A program made the position numbers and the translations under genes. The notes under the pieces were generated by a model. The model searched no databases. It worked only from the letters and a program-made list of their open reading frames with translations, and was not told the origin of the DNA. DNA of 64,000 bases from Bradyrhizobium sp. BTAi1. GTDB lineage: Bacteria; Pseudomonadota; Alphaproteobacteria; Rhizobiales; Xanthobacteraceae. The DNA lies in the NCBI RefSeq assembly GCF_000015165.1, contig NC_009485.1, positions 4,855,501 to 4,919,500 of the forward strand. The letters are read 5' to 3'. Shown here in pieces: positions 1 to 8,889 of this stretch; the first letter of the stretch is position 1, and the number at the start of each line of letters is the position of its first letter.

Positions 1-78
1 TGATCGGGACGCGATGCAAGGCACGGCGGGCGGGTTTCGTGGGATGATCAGGCCCAGTGCGCGCACCCCCGAGCGTCC

Positions 79-642
79 TCAGACGTCCTTCATCGCCCGG
101 TCGAGCAGCGCGCGGCAGTCGACCAGTTCCTTGAGCACGCCTTCGAGCTTTTCGCGGTCCTCCGACCTGATCCCGGCCCGCTGCGGCGGCCCGACCCGGA
201 ACGTGTCGAGGATGTCGTCCTCGGTGTCGACGAAGCGGAAATCGATGCCTTCTTCGTCGGAGGCCTCCTCTTCCTCGTCCTCCGAGGTGACCTCGGCCTC
301 CTCGATCGGCTCTTCCTCCATGAGGGCCTGGCCGAGCGTCTCCTCGAGCGCGCCGAACGAGACCGCCGCGGAGCTGTCGGCAAGCCCTTGCACCGACTTG
401 ACGCCGTGCTCCTTGAGGATCCGCTGTACGCCCTTGATGGTGTAGCCTTCGCCGTACAGCAGGCGGCGAATGCCCTTCAGCAGGTCGACGTCGTCCGGCC
501 GGTAATAGCGCCGGCCGCCGCTCCGTTTCATCGGCTTGATCTGGGCGAACCGGGTTTCCCAGAAGCGCAGCACGTGCTGCGGGATGTCGAGCTCCTGGGC
601 GACCTCGCTGATGGTCCGAAACGCGTCCGGCGCCTTGTCCAA
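79..642 (-). CDS. MerR-family transcriptional regulator
   Basis: 187-residue protein with an N-terminal MerR winged-helix domain at about residues 10-80: ISEVAQELDIPQHVLRFWE is the helix-turn-helix and RRYYRPDDVDLL the wing. An acidic Glu/Asp/Ser-rich linker (about 110-135) follows, then a short helical tail. No effector-binding cysteine cluster is visible, so this is not a metal or redox sensor of the classic type. The start is TTG at 642; no in-frame ATG lies nearby and GGGAA sits just upstream. It follows ihfA on the same strand with a 104-bp gap. MerR-like genes next to ihfA are usual in rhizobiales; the target genes are unknown. Confidence 0.85.
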   Translation of the reverse strand: MDKAPDAFRTISEVAQELDIPQHVLRFWETRFAQIKPMKRSGGRRYYRPDDVDLLKGIRRLLYGEGYTIKGVQRILKEHGVKSVQGLADSSAAVSFGALEETLGQALMEEEPIEEAEVTSEDEEEEASDEEGIDFRFVDTEDDILDTFRVGPPQRAGIRSEDREKLEGVLKELVDCRALLDRAMKDV

Positions 643-746
643 ATTCCCGTTCCCCGTGCTGACGAGATGAGGAGACTACGCTGAACGCATGCGGCGCGGC
701 GGCCGCGCCCGGTTGCGGCAACGCAGCCCGGCCGCCGCCGCGCGCG

Positions 747-1106
747 CTACTCGGGCTCGGCGCTCAGCTGCTCGTGGCTGGCCTCGCCGTTCATCTTGCC
801 GGAGCCCTGCTGGCCGTTGATGCGCTGCTTGAGGATTGCCGAAGGTTTGAACACCATGACACGGCGCGGCGAGATCGGCACTTCCGTGCCGGTCTTCGGG
901 TTGCGCCCGATCCGCTGCCCCTTTTTGCGCACCATGAAGGAGCCGAACGACGACAGCTTCACCGTCTCGCCACGCTCGAGGCAGTCGGTGATCTCCTTCA
1001 AGACGAGCTCGACGAAGGCGGACGACTCCGTCCGCGACAGACCCACCTTCTGGTAGACTGCCTCGCAGAGATCAACGCGTGTGACTGTTTTTCCGGTTCC
1101 CGTCAT
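747..1106 (-). CDS. ihfA: Integration host factor subunit alpha
   Basis: 119-residue HU/IHF-family DNA-bending protein. It has the dimerisation helices (VTRVDLCEAVYQKVGLSR), the beta-arm with the intercalating proline segment (RKKGQRIGRNPKTGTEVPIS) and the C-terminal RRVMVFKPSAILKQRI. A lineage-specific tail of about 20 residues (GQQGSGKMNGEASHEQ) extends past the usual IHF end. The frame is open to a TTG at 1118, but the ATG at 1106 fits the family. With IhfB it bends DNA in transcription, replication and recombination. It lies downstream of plsX-fabH and upstream of a MerR gene, the usual alphaproteobacterial order. Confidence 0.95.
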   Translation of the reverse strand: MTGTGKTVTRVDLCEAVYQKVGLSRTESSAFVELVLKEITDCLERGETVKLSSFGSFMVRKKGQRIGRNPKTGTEVPISPRRVMVFKPSAILKQRINGQQGSGKMNGEASHEQLSAEPE

Positions 1107-1238
1107 CGCCTGCCCCAACTCTCGGCGAATAATTCGCTTCGGAAATTAAGAGGTTAAGCGGCGGTGGTCAACAGCAGCGTGAAGCTGCAGGCGCGCGATT
1201 CGCGCCTTTTCGCCACCGTCCACCGCTCTGACGTCCGG

Positions 1239-2213
1239 CTACCAGCGAACCAGCGCCGAGCCCCAGGTGAAACCGCCGCCCATCGCCTCCAGCAGCACCA
1301 CATCGCCCTTTTTGATGCGGCCGTCCTTGACGGCAACGTCGAGCGCCAGCGGAATCGAGGCTGCGGAGGTATTGCCATGCCGGTCGACTGTCAGCACCAC
1401 CTTCTCCGGCGCGATGTGCAGCTTGTGCGCCGAGGCGTCGATGATTCGCTTGTTGGCCTGGTGCGGCACGAACCAGTCGATGGTTTCCGCCGACAGTCCG
1501 GTCGCCTCGAAAGCGTCGACGATCACGTCGGTGATCATGCCGACCGCATGCTTGAACACCTCGCGGCCCTCCATCCGGAGATGACCGACCGTTTGCGTCG
1601 AGGACGGCCCGCCATCGACATAGAGCTTGGCCTTGTGGCGGCCGTCGGAGCGCAGATGGGTGGTCAGGACGCCGCGATCGGCTGAGGTGCCGTCCTGCCG
1701 CTGGGCGTCCAGCACCAGCGCGCCAGCACCGTCGCCGAACAGCACGCAGGTGGTGCGATCGTTCCAGTCGAGGATGCGCGAAAACGTCTCGGCACCGATC
1801 ACCAGCGCCCGTTTGAACGAGCCGCTGCGGAGAAAATTGTCGGCCGTCGCCAGCGCATAGACGAAGCCCGAGCACACCGCCTGCAGGTCGAACGCCGCAC
1901 CGTGATGGATGCCGAGCCCGTCCTGCACGGCCACCGCAGTCGCCGGAAAAGTGTTGTCCGGCGTCGAGGTGCCCAGCACGATCAGGTCAATCGATTGCGG
2001 ATCGACATCGGCGGCGGCAAGCGCCGCGCGGGCGGCGTTGATCGCAAGATGCGAGGTGAACTCGCCCTCGGCGGCAACATGGCGCTCACGAATGCCGGTG
2101 CGCTGCACGATCCAGTCGTCGGATGTCTCGATGCGGCTTGCCAGCTCGGCATTGGTCACGACCCGCTGCGGGAGGTAGGAGCCACAGCCGAGCACGACCG
2201 AACGAATTGTCAC
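1239..2213 (-). CDS. fabH: 3-oxoacyl-ACP synthase III (KASIII)
   Basis: 324-residue KASIII, full family length. The thiolase-fold Cys-His-Asn triad is visible: Cys114 in QAVCSGFVYA, His251 in FVPHQANKR and Asn281 in RHGNTSAASIP. It condenses acetyl-CoA with malonyl-ACP to start type II fatty-acid synthesis in the cytoplasm. The start is GTG at 2213 and shares a GTGA overlap with the plsX stop, so translation is probably coupled to plsX. The plsX-fabH pair makes acyl chains and feeds them to membrane phospholipid synthesis. Confidence 0.97.
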   Translation of the reverse strand: MTIRSVVLGCGSYLPQRVVTNAELASRIETSDDWIVQRTGIRERHVAAEGEFTSHLAINAARAALAAADVDPQSIDLIVLGTSTPDNTFPATAVAVQDGLGIHHGAAFDLQAVCSGFVYALATADNFLRSGSFKRALVIGAETFSRILDWNDRTTCVLFGDGAGALVLDAQRQDGTSADRGVLTTHLRSDGRHKAKLYVDGGPSSTQTVGHLRMEGREVFKHAVGMITDVIVDAFEATGLSAETIDWFVPHQANKRIIDASAHKLHIAPEKVVLTVDRHGNTSAASIPLALDVAVKDGRIKKGDVVLLEAMGGGFTWGSALVRW

Positions 2214-3271
2214 GAGACAGCCTCCTGGGCGACGGGCGCGGGCGCCAGCGCGCCGCCGTCGCGATTGAGTGTTTGATTGATCTTGGTCAGGAGATCGAAG
2301 CGGGCCATCTCATAGCCAACATCAACGGCGCGCGCAAAGCCCTCGGCATCGGAGCCGCCGTGACTCTTGACCACGATGCCGTTCAGTCCCAGCACCACAC
2401 TTCCATTATAGTTCTTCGGATCGATCTTCTCCCGCAGCACGCGGAAGGCACCGCGCGCCAGCAGATAGCCGATCTGCGCCAGCCAGCTCGCCTTGATGGC
2501 ACTGCGCAGCAGATCCATCATCTGCCGCACCGCGCCTTCGGCGGCCTTGAGCGCAATATTGCCGCTGAACCCCTCGGTGACGATCACGTCGGCCTCGCCT
2601 TTGCCGATGCCGTCGCCCTCGACGAAGCCGATATAATCCAGTTGCGGCAGGTTCATGCTGCGCAGCATTTCACCGGCCTCGCGGATCTCCTGATGTCCCT
2701 TGATTTCCTCGACGCCGATATTGAGCAGGCCGACGGTCGGACGCGGCTTCTCGAACAGCACGCTGGCCAGCGCGCCGCCCATCGCCGCCAGCGCCACCAG
2801 ATGGTGCGCATCGCCGCCGATGGTCGCGCCGAGATCGAGGACGACGCATTTGGCCCGCCGCGTCGGCCAGATGGCCGCCAGAGCGGGACGGTCGATCCCC
2901 TCGAGCATGCGCAGGCAGAACCGCGCCATCGCCACCAGCGCGCCGGTATTGCCGGCGGACACCGCGACATCGGCCTCGCCCTTCTTCACCGCCTCCAGCG
3001 CCAGCCACATCGACGAGGTCTTGCGGCCCCGCCGCAGCGCCTGGCTCGGCTTGTCCTCCATGCTGACGGCGACGTCCGTGTGGATCACACGCGACACGGC
3101 TTTCAGCCGCGGGTGCTGGTCGAGCTCCGGAACGATCTTGGCACTGTCGCCGAACAGCAGAAACTCCGCGTCGGGATGGCGGCTCAGCGCGATCGCGGCA
3201 CCGGGAATCACGACGGCCGCGCCGACATCCCCGCCCATGGCGTCCAGCGCGATTCGAACCTTTTGAGGCAT
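2210..3271 (-). CDS. plsX: Phosphate acyltransferase PlsX
   Basis: 353-residue acyl-ACP:phosphate transacylase that makes acyl-phosphate for PlsY in phospholipid synthesis. The N-terminus KVRIALDAMGGDVGAAVVIPG is typical, followed by SMEDKPSQALRRGRKTSSM, SAGNTGALVAMA and NGSVVLGLNG. The frame is open upstream to 3445, but the ATG at 3271 starts exactly at the family N-terminus. The 3' end overlaps fabH by GTGA. The 360-bp region upstream probably carries the plsX-fabH promoter. Confidence 0.96.
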   Translation of the reverse strand: MPQKVRIALDAMGGDVGAAVVIPGAAIALSRHPDAEFLLFGDSAKIVPELDQHPRLKAVSRVIHTDVAVSMEDKPSQALRRGRKTSSMWLALEAVKKGEADVAVSAGNTGALVAMARFCLRMLEGIDRPALAAIWPTRRAKCVVLDLGATIGGDAHHLVALAAMGGALASVLFEKPRPTVGLLNIGVEEIKGHQEIREAGEMLRSMNLPQLDYIGFVEGDGIGKGEADVIVTEGFSGNIALKAAEGAVRQMMDLLRSAIKASWLAQIGYLLARGAFRVLREKIDPKNYNGSVVLGLNGIVVKSHGGSDAEGFARAVDVGYEMARFDLLTKINQTLNRDGGALAPAPVAQEAVS

Positions 3272-3631
3272 GACGTCCCGGAAACCTGATCTCGAACCTG
3301 ATCTCGTCTTGGCCGTGTCGTCCACGGCCCTGTTTGGCGATCGCTCAGAAGCACTGCGCGGCCCATGGACGGGCCAGCGGCCGTCCGAGCCTTTTCGTCG
3401 CACCCCGACCCGGCGCGACAATAGCGTCTCTCCGTGTCGACACAACCTCCTGCCCCGCGCCCATTTACAACCGCCGCCACCATGCGGCTTCGGGAAAGAA
3501 GTAAATTATCCCTCTAAAACAATAACTTAATTGAATTTCAAGACTCCTGGTGCGAGGATCGAGCCCAGCGCGCGATCCGCAGAGTTTATCAATCCTCGCC
3601 GGACGTCCCAAACCTCGCTCGGCACGCCCTC
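3272..3631. other. Intergenic region upstream of plsX
   Basis: 360-bp spacer between the yceD stop and the plsX start. I checked it for rpmF (ribosomal protein L32), which often sits between DUF177 and plsX in other bacteria, and see no L32-like frame. An AT-rich stretch around 3500-3540 stands out against the high-GC background and is the likeliest promoter site for plsX-fabH, but no convincing -35/-10 pair can be fixed by eye. Confidence 0.4.
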
Positions 3632-4252
3632 CTAATCCGAGCCCGGTTTGAGCGCCTTCAGCGCCGCAAACGGATGATCCTTGGTGTCGAGGGCCTCGGT
3701 GGGTTGCTCGAAAACCGCTCCCGGCTTGCGCGGATAGGGATCGATCCCGAGAAACAGCGCGTCCGCGGCGAGCCGGCCGAGATCGATCTGGCCGCCCACG
3801 ATCGGCTCCGGCGGATCCGCGGTCTCGACCTCGCTGTTGGGATCATCCTCGACAAGTTCGGCCAGTTCCGGAATCTGGTCCGGCGGGGCGAACATCTGGT
3901 CGATCGGCTCGTCGATCTCGGTCTCGATCGGGTCAAGGGTCACGACGCAGGTCTGCCCGATCCGGGCGCGCACGTGGCCCTCGACATGCACTTTCCCGTC
4001 GCGCTTCTGAACCACGTCGAACGAGGCCTGCGCCGAGATCACCTCGCGCAAATCCGCAGCCGCAGCCAGCGCAGCCCGGGCCGTGGGGTCAGCCTCGATC
4101 TCCCGATGCAGGCCGGCGTCCGGGATCTGCGCCACGATCACCGGAGCGGTGCGCCACGGACTTTTCAAGGCATCCTTCACCGGGTCCTTCGACCGGTCTT
4201 TCGCGGGGTCTCGCGCGGTCTCACCCGATGCGTCTCTGTCTCTGTTGCTCAT
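3632..4252 (-). CDS. DUF177 (YceD-like) protein
   Basis: 206-residue DUF177/YceD-family protein. The charged N-terminus (residues 1-32, several DP/KD repeats) precedes the conserved domain, including VEGHVRARIGQTCVVTLDPI and the acidic block LAELVEDDPNSEVE. YceD proteins are linked to 23S rRNA synthesis or stability in plants and bacteria; the biochemical activity is not settled. The cysteine of the family CxRCL motif is kept as QTCVVTL. Its start overlaps the stop of the upstream chaperone gene as ATGA. That pairing with a cytochrome bc1 chaperone is common in alphaproteobacteria. Confidence 0.88.
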   Translation of the reverse strand: MSNRDRDASGETARDPAKDRSKDPVKDALKSPWRTAPVIVAQIPDAGLHREIEADPTARAALAAAADLREVISAQASFDVVQKRDGKVHVEGHVRARIGQTCVVTLDPIETEIDEPIDQMFAPPDQIPELAELVEDDPNSEVETADPPEPIVGGQIDLGRLAADALFLGIDPYPRKPGAVFEQPTEALDTKDHPFAALKALKPGSD

Positions 4253-4794
4253 ATTTGCTCATCCTGCCGTAGCGGCGGCGGAAAGGTCCAGGCCGCCCGG
4301 AACAAGGCTGCGTCGTCCAGGGCGGCCAGGGTCGCCATGACCCGGCTTGCATAGGATGCCAGCCCTGCCGCACCATTCGGATGCTCGCCATTCAAGATAT
4401 TCTTCTGCAGCGCGTCCGCCAGCCGCGCCTCGCTCTCCGACCAGGCGAGATCATAGGCCGCCGTGCGGCCATAGAACGCCTCGCCGAACTTCTGCATGCG
4501 CTTCGGCACGGTGAGATCGCCGACTCCCATCTCGCGCAGATTGTCGTCCATGTCATCGCAGAAGCGGTCGAACAGGGCCTGGGACAGTTCCGTCCCAACC
4601 CCACGCAGCCGGCGCAGCACCAGCCAGAGGTGGAAAATCAGCAGATCAAACCGCCCGTCGACCGTGTCAGGGACATTTAAGTGCCTATAAAACAACGGTT
4701 CTCGGGTTTGTGCCACGATCATGCCATAGATCGGCTCGATGGTCCCGCGCGGGGACGGTCGGGTTTTCCTGAGATGGTTGAATGGCCAGAGCAT
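4249..4794 (-). CDS. Ubiquinol-cytochrome c chaperone (Cbp3-like)
   Basis: 181-residue member of the ubiquinol-cytochrome c chaperone family (Cbp3/UQCC1-like). Key blocks are IYGMIVAQTREPLFYRHLNV, DGRFDLLIFHLWLVLRRLR and FCDDMDDNLREMGVGDL, followed by VPKRMQKFGEAFYGR. The family assists cytochrome b / bc1 complex assembly. The frame stays open to 5526, but upstream residues resemble no family, so I place the start at the ATG at 4794 (MLWPFNHLR). It is divergent from bamE, 117 bp away, and coupled by ATGA to the DUF177 gene. Confidence 0.9.
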   Translation of the reverse strand: MLWPFNHLRKTRPSPRGTIEPIYGMIVAQTREPLFYRHLNVPDTVDGRFDLLIFHLWLVLRRLRGVGTELSQALFDRFCDDMDDNLREMGVGDLTVPKRMQKFGEAFYGRTAAYDLAWSESEARLADALQKNILNGEHPNGAAGLASYASRVMATLAALDDAALFRAAWTFPPPLRQDEQI

Positions 4795-4911
4795 GATGGT
4801 TCCGCGCCTGAGTTTCCCTGACCCGGTTCGGGGGCATGTTGCAATCCGCAAGTTTGCCCGGTACGTCAACGCCCTGCCCGACGCAAGGGGACGGGATCCG
4901 ATCTCAAGAAG

Positions 4912-5385
4912 ATGACCCAGACAATGCGAACGACTGCCCGCACGCTCACCCGCGGCCTGAGCACCCGTCTGCGCACCTTTGGTGCGATCGCGCTGACCTG
5001 CCTGGCGCTCGGCGCCTGTACGGGCGAGCAGTTCCAGAAGGGCTACATCATGCCGCCCGGCGCCCTCGAGCAGATTCCGATCGGGGCGAGCCAGGACCAG
5101 GTCCTGATCGTGATGGGCACGCCGTCGACGGTCGCGACGCTGGACGGCGAGGTGTTCTACTACATCTCGCAGCGCGCCGAGCGTCCGGTCGCCTTCATGA
5201 ACCAGAAGGTGGTCGATCAGCGCGTCGTCGCGGTCTATTTCGACAAGAACCGCCAGGTCCGCCGACTCGCCAATTACGGCATGAAGGACGGCAAGATCTT
5301 CGACTTCGTCAGCCGCACCACGCCGACCTCCGGGCAGGAGCTCAGCTATCTGACGCCGCTGTTCAAGCTGCTCAGCTTCAACTGA
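4912..5385 (+). CDS. bamE: Outer-membrane assembly lipoprotein BamE/SmpA-OmlA family
   Basis: 157-residue lipoprotein. The signal peptide has Arg-rich n-region and hydrophobic core AIALTCLALGAC with a lipobox LGAC, giving a lipidated Cys36. The SmpA/OmlA domain follows: PPGALEQIPIGASQDQVLIV, MGTPS, and a beta-rich stretch ending QVRRLANYGMKDGKIFDFVS. Family members are small accessory subunits of the BAM complex that inserts outer-membrane beta-barrels. The gene is transcribed away from the bc1 chaperone. A second ATG four codons in (4924) could also be used. Confidence 0.9.
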   Translation: MTQTMRTTARTLTRGLSTRLRTFGAIALTCLALGACTGEQFQKGYIMPPGALEQIPIGASQDQVLIVMGTPSTVATLDGEVFYYISQRAERPVAFMNQKVVDQRVVAVYFDKNRQVRRLANYGMKDGKIFDFVSRTTPTSGQELSYLTPLFKLLSFN

Positions 5386-5542
5386 TCCAGACCTGATCGC
5401 CGCCGCCCGGAATATGATGTTCCGGTTCACGGCAAGTCGCCGCGGACTGCGCTGATTGGCGCAGCTCGGCTGCGATCCAGCTGCTTGCTCTGGCGCCGCA
5501 ACCTTCCCTACCCTGCTGCAAAACAAAAGCAGGGAGGAATCA

Positions 5543-6550
5543 GTGGCTCACCGCATCGCGCTGTCGCGCCGCAAGCTGTTGTCCGGGGCCGCCGCGCTGG
5601 CGACCGCCGCCATCTTGCCGCGGAGCAGTCTGGCCGACTGGCGCCCGAGCGAGACCGTCAGGCTGATCGTGCCCGCCGCGCCGGGCGGCAGCACCGACGT
5701 GATGGGTCGGCTGCTCGCGGCGCACCTGCAGACGGCCTGGGGGCAATCGGCCGTGGTCGAGAACCGCTCCGGCGGCGGCGGCACGATCGGCACGGCCGAG
5801 GTCGCCCGCAGCACCAAGGGCGACGGCACCACGGTGCTGATCGGCAATCCCGGCCCGAACGCGATCGCCTATTCGATCTTCCGCAATCTCGCCTACAGGC
5901 CGGATCAGCTGCAGGCGGTCTCCAACATGATCCGCATCCCCAACATCGTCTCGGCACATCCCTCGACCGGCCTGAAATCCATCCCGGAACTGATCACCTA
6001 TCTCAAGGCTAATCCGGACAAGCTCAATTACGGCTCTTCCGGCGTCGGCCAGAGCCCGCATCTGACCGGTGCCTGGTTTCTGCAGCTCACAGGATTGAAG
6101 ATGACCCACATCCCGTTCCGCGGCGCCGGCCCTGCGCTGCAGGCCGCGCTTGCCGGCGACATCCAGATCCTGTTCGACAATCTGTTTCCGTCGCTGCCGC
6201 AGATTCAGGACGGCAAGCTCATCGGCCTGTGCGTGACCACGCCCGAGCGCAGCGCCAACGCGCCTGACATGCCGACCATGCGCGAGACCGCGCCGGAACT
6301 CGCCAAGTTCGACGTGTCGTCCTGGTTCGGGGTGTTCCTGCCCAAGGCCTGCCCGCCGGAGATCGTCCATGCGCTCAACCTGCAGGTCAAAGCGATGCTG
6401 GAGCGCGAGGACATCCGCAACAGAATTGCCGGCATGGGCGCCCGGGCCGACTACGGGACGCCGCAGCAATTCGCCGACTTCGTCCAGGCGGAGACCACGA
6501 AATTTGCGTCGATCATCCAGAAGGAAGGCCTGCAGATGGATGTGCAGTGA
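5543..6550 (+). CDS. Bug/TctC-type periplasmic solute-binding protein
   Basis: 335-residue protein of the tripartite tricarboxylate receptor (TctC/Bug) family. The N-terminus LSRRKLLSGAAALATAAILP carries a twin-arginine motif and an export signal. The mature part starts near DWRPSETVRLIVPAAPGGST and contains VVENRSGGGGTIG and LNYGSSGVGQSPHLTGAWF, all Bug hallmarks. GTG at 5543 is preferred because AGGGAGG lies 5 bases upstream; the longer frame from 5456 would bury the signal peptide. No tctA/tctB membrane partners are adjacent, so it is an orphan receptor; the ligand is unknown, probably a carboxylate. Confidence 0.9.
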   Translation: MAHRIALSRRKLLSGAAALATAAILPRSSLADWRPSETVRLIVPAAPGGSTDVMGRLLAAHLQTAWGQSAVVENRSGGGGTIGTAEVARSTKGDGTTVLIGNPGPNAIAYSIFRNLAYRPDQLQAVSNMIRIPNIVSAHPSTGLKSIPELITYLKANPDKLNYGSSGVGQSPHLTGAWFLQLTGLKMTHIPFRGAGPALQAALAGDIQILFDNLFPSLPQIQDGKLIGLCVTTPERSANAPDMPTMRETAPELAKFDVSSWFGVFLPKACPPEIVHALNLQVKAMLEREDIRNRIAGMGARADYGTPQQFADFVQAETTKFASIIQKEGLQMDVQ

Positions 6551-6772
6551 CCGTGCCGTTCGGACCGGACGCCCCCTCCTCCACAGGCGTCCCAAAATGG
6601 GATCCGAGGTGTAACGGCACCTTAAGCGAGGGGATGCGATAGATGGCAGCCGCGTGTCTTTGATCTGGTTGCAAGATACCATCTACGGATGCCGGGCCGA
6701 CAAGCTCCAAGGGCGGCCCGATCACCGTCCGAGGGGCAGGCACCGGCGCTGTCCATCGCATGAGTTCGTGCC

Positions 6773-7852
6773 TTGCCCAACAACGTCCTCCACCAGCTCG
6801 AAGACATCCTCGCCAGCCGCTACGTGTCCCGACGCGCCGACATCCTCGCGCGCGTGACCGATCTGTTCGTCGTCGGCTCGGGCAAGTTCAACGAGGAGCA
6901 CGTCGATCTGTTCGACCACGTGCTGTTTAAGCTGCTCGACAATGTCGCGGTCGCGGCACGGGCCGAACTCGGCAGCCGGCTCGCCGTGCTGCCCGACGCG
7001 CCGCCGCGCCTCATCAAGCTGCTTGCCAATGACGAGACGATCGCCGTCGCCGGTCCGGTGTTGCGCGCGAGCGACCGGCTCGACGAGCAGACGCTGGTCG
7101 CCACCGCGCAAACCCGCGGCCAGGAGCACCTGCTGGCGATCTCCGGCCGCAAGATCCTGACCGAAGCCGTCACCGACGTCCTGGTCGATCGCGGCGATCA
7201 GGCGGTGGTCGCGAACACCGCCAATAATGGCGGCGCGCGATTCTCCGATCACGGCTTCTCCGGCCTCGTGACAAAGGCGTCCGACGATCCTGCGCTGGCG
7301 ATGAAGCTCTGGAGCAGGCCAGACAGTCCGCGCGAGGTGCTGGTCCGGCTGTTCGTCGAAGCCTCCGATGCCGTGCGCAACCAGCTCGCGACCGACGCGA
7401 CGCGGGCCGAGATCGTCGAGCTCGCGGTGGCGCAAGCGTCCGATCAGCTCCAGGCCAATGCGCGTGCACACTCGGTCGATTTTGCCAATGCCAAGGCCTA
7501 TGTCGAGCTGCTGCATGCCTCGGGGCAACTCCACGAGGCCCAGCTGCACGGCTTCGCCAAGGAAGGCAGCTTCGACAAGGTCACCTTGGCGCTATCGCTG
7601 ATGTGCAAGCTGCCGCTCGACATCGTCGAGCGCGCCTTCGCACGCAAGCAACCGGACCAGCTGCTGGTGTTGGCCAAGGCGCTCGATCTGTCCTGGGTGA
7701 CGACGACGACGCTGCTGTTCATGCAGGCCCATGTCAGCGGCAGCTCGCGCCCGCAGCTCGACCAGCATCTGGCGAGCTTCTCGCAGCTGCAGCCGCGCGC
7801 CGCACAGAGCACCTTGCAGAGCTATCGCACGAAACAGCGCGCGGCCGAGTAG
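6773..7852 (+). CDS. DUF2336 alpha-helical repeat protein
   Basis: 359-residue protein matching the DUF2336 type found in alphaproteobacteria. It is mostly helical with HEAT-like repeats, for example RLAVLPDAPPRLIKLLAND, DRLDEQTLVATAQTRGQEHL and SDDPALAMKLWSRPDSPRE. No signal peptide or membrane segment is visible, so it should be cytosolic. The start appears to be TTG at 6773, because neighbouring ATG/GTG codons (6760, 6768) are out of frame. Function is unknown; repeats of this sort usually scaffold protein contacts. The next gene is a soluble histidine kinase on the same strand 305 bp away. Confidence 0.75.
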   Translation: MPNNVLHQLEDILASRYVSRRADILARVTDLFVVGSGKFNEEHVDLFDHVLFKLLDNVAVAARAELGSRLAVLPDAPPRLIKLLANDETIAVAGPVLRASDRLDEQTLVATAQTRGQEHLLAISGRKILTEAVTDVLVDRGDQAVVANTANNGGARFSDHGFSGLVTKASDDPALAMKLWSRPDSPREVLVRLFVEASDAVRNQLATDATRAEIVELAVAQASDQLQANARAHSVDFANAKAYVELLHASGQLHEAQLHGFAKEGSFDKVTLALSLMCKLPLDIVERAFARKQPDQLLVLAKALDLSWVTTTTLLFMQAHVSGSSRPQLDQHLASFSQLQPRAAQSTLQSYRTKQRAAE

Positions 7853-8157
7853 CCGGAAAAGCCGCGCGCCGCGATCGGCTCCCCTGTCAGTTGCGCCGGC
7901 TCGCCGCGTCGGCCACACATCACGGTTGCAGCGATGCTGCTTGATCTGCGGCTCAGCCGCAAAGACCAGCATGGTCTCTCTGCAACGCAGATAATTTGTT
8001 TCAATGTGAGTTGAAGCACCGACAACAATGGTAGTTGCCTGCGTCGGCACTGCCGAGAAGCGCGTGACATGTTGTCCGGTTGATTCGCGCATTGACGGCG
8101 ATATTTTTTTACAGCAACCTATGAGTGTATTGACCGAGTATTTCAAGCTGGCGACCG
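7853..8157. other. Intergenic region before histidine kinase
   Basis: 305-bp non-coding stretch between the DUF2336 gene and the kinase. An AT-rich patch (8100-8112, run of seven T) stands out. A 38-codon frame from ATG 8121 overlaps the kinase start in another frame; it has no ribosome-binding site and looks fortuitous. No tRNA or clear terminator seen. Confidence 0.4.
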
Positions 8158-8889
8158 ATGATGCTCACCGGACGGACCAAGGCGATCGCGAGCGAGTTCG
8201 CGCCACCGGCGCATTCAGAGCCAGATGTTATTGAGATCGCCGATCGCGAACGGCGTCGCCTCGGACGTGAGCTGCACGACGGACTATGTCAGTCGCTGGC
8301 CGGTATCGCGGCGTTGACGGCAGCCTTGTCGCGCGACCTCGCGGCCAATGTCGGTCCCGGCCCGGCCGCGTCTGCCTCCGAAATCCTGCGGCTGCTGAAC
8401 GAGGCGATCAGTGAAGCGCGCGATCTCGCACGCGGTCTTACGCCGGTCGCCGTCAGAGGCCGCAGCCTGGTCGATGCGCTTGGCGCTCTGGCACGCAATG
8501 TGAGCCGCGCGCACGGCACGCATTGCGTGTTGATCGACGACGGCCGATGTCCCAGCCTCCGCGGCGAGACAACAACGCACCTCGTCCGCATCGCTCAGGA
8601 AGCGGTGCGCAACGCGATCAGCCACGGCAAAGCCGACGAGATCGAGATCCGCCTGGACTGCCGCTGCAGCATGGCCGTGTTGAGCATCTGCGACCGGGGC
8701 GTCGGCCTTCCCGAAGATTTCAGAGATCGCGCCGGCCTCGGTTTGCATACGATGGAATACCGCGCCGACGCGATCGGCGGCGCGCTGAAGGTGGCTCCGC
8801 ACCCCGTGCGCGGCGTGGTGGTCACCTGCGCGTTTCCGCTGCCGGCCCCTGCCGGGCATCGGGGGGCCGATGCCCAAATGCCCAACTGA
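8158..8889 (+). CDS. Soluble sensor histidine kinase, NarL-partner (HisKA_3) type
   Basis: 243-residue kinase with no transmembrane segment and almost no sensory domain. The HisKA_3 dimerisation helix is at about residues 28-100, with phospho-acceptor His40 in RRRLGRELHDGLCQSLAG. The HATPase_c domain follows: the N box is in LVRIAQEAVRNAISHGKA, the G1 box is CDRGVGLPEDF and the lid is GLGLHTMEYRADAIGG. Having no input domain, it must sense through a partner or act as a relay. The start at 8158 or the ATG at 8161 is uncertain, with no good ribosome-binding site. It overlaps the response-regulator gene by 20 bp, so the two form a coupled two-component pair. Confidence 0.9.
   Translation: MMLTGRTKAIASEFAPPAHSEPDVIEIADRERRRLGRELHDGLCQSLAGIAALTAALSRDLAANVGPGPAASASEILRLLNEAISEARDLARGLTPVAVRGRSLVDALGALARNVSRAHGTHCVLIDDGRCPSLRGETTTHLVRIAQEAVRNAISHGKADEIEIRLDCRCSMAVLSICDRGVGLPEDFRDRAGLGLHTMEYRADAIGGALKVAPHPVRGVVVTCAFPLPAPAGHRGADAQMPN

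Noticed and set aside
693..709. GC palindrome between ihfA and merR as a terminator
   Set aside because: The stem exists, but there is no T-run on either strand and the region is so GC-rich that chance pairing is likely.
8028..8234. Small frame overlapping the histidine-kinase start
   Set aside because: No ribosome-binding site; could have indicated a frameshifted N-terminus, but the encoded residues match no sensor domain.
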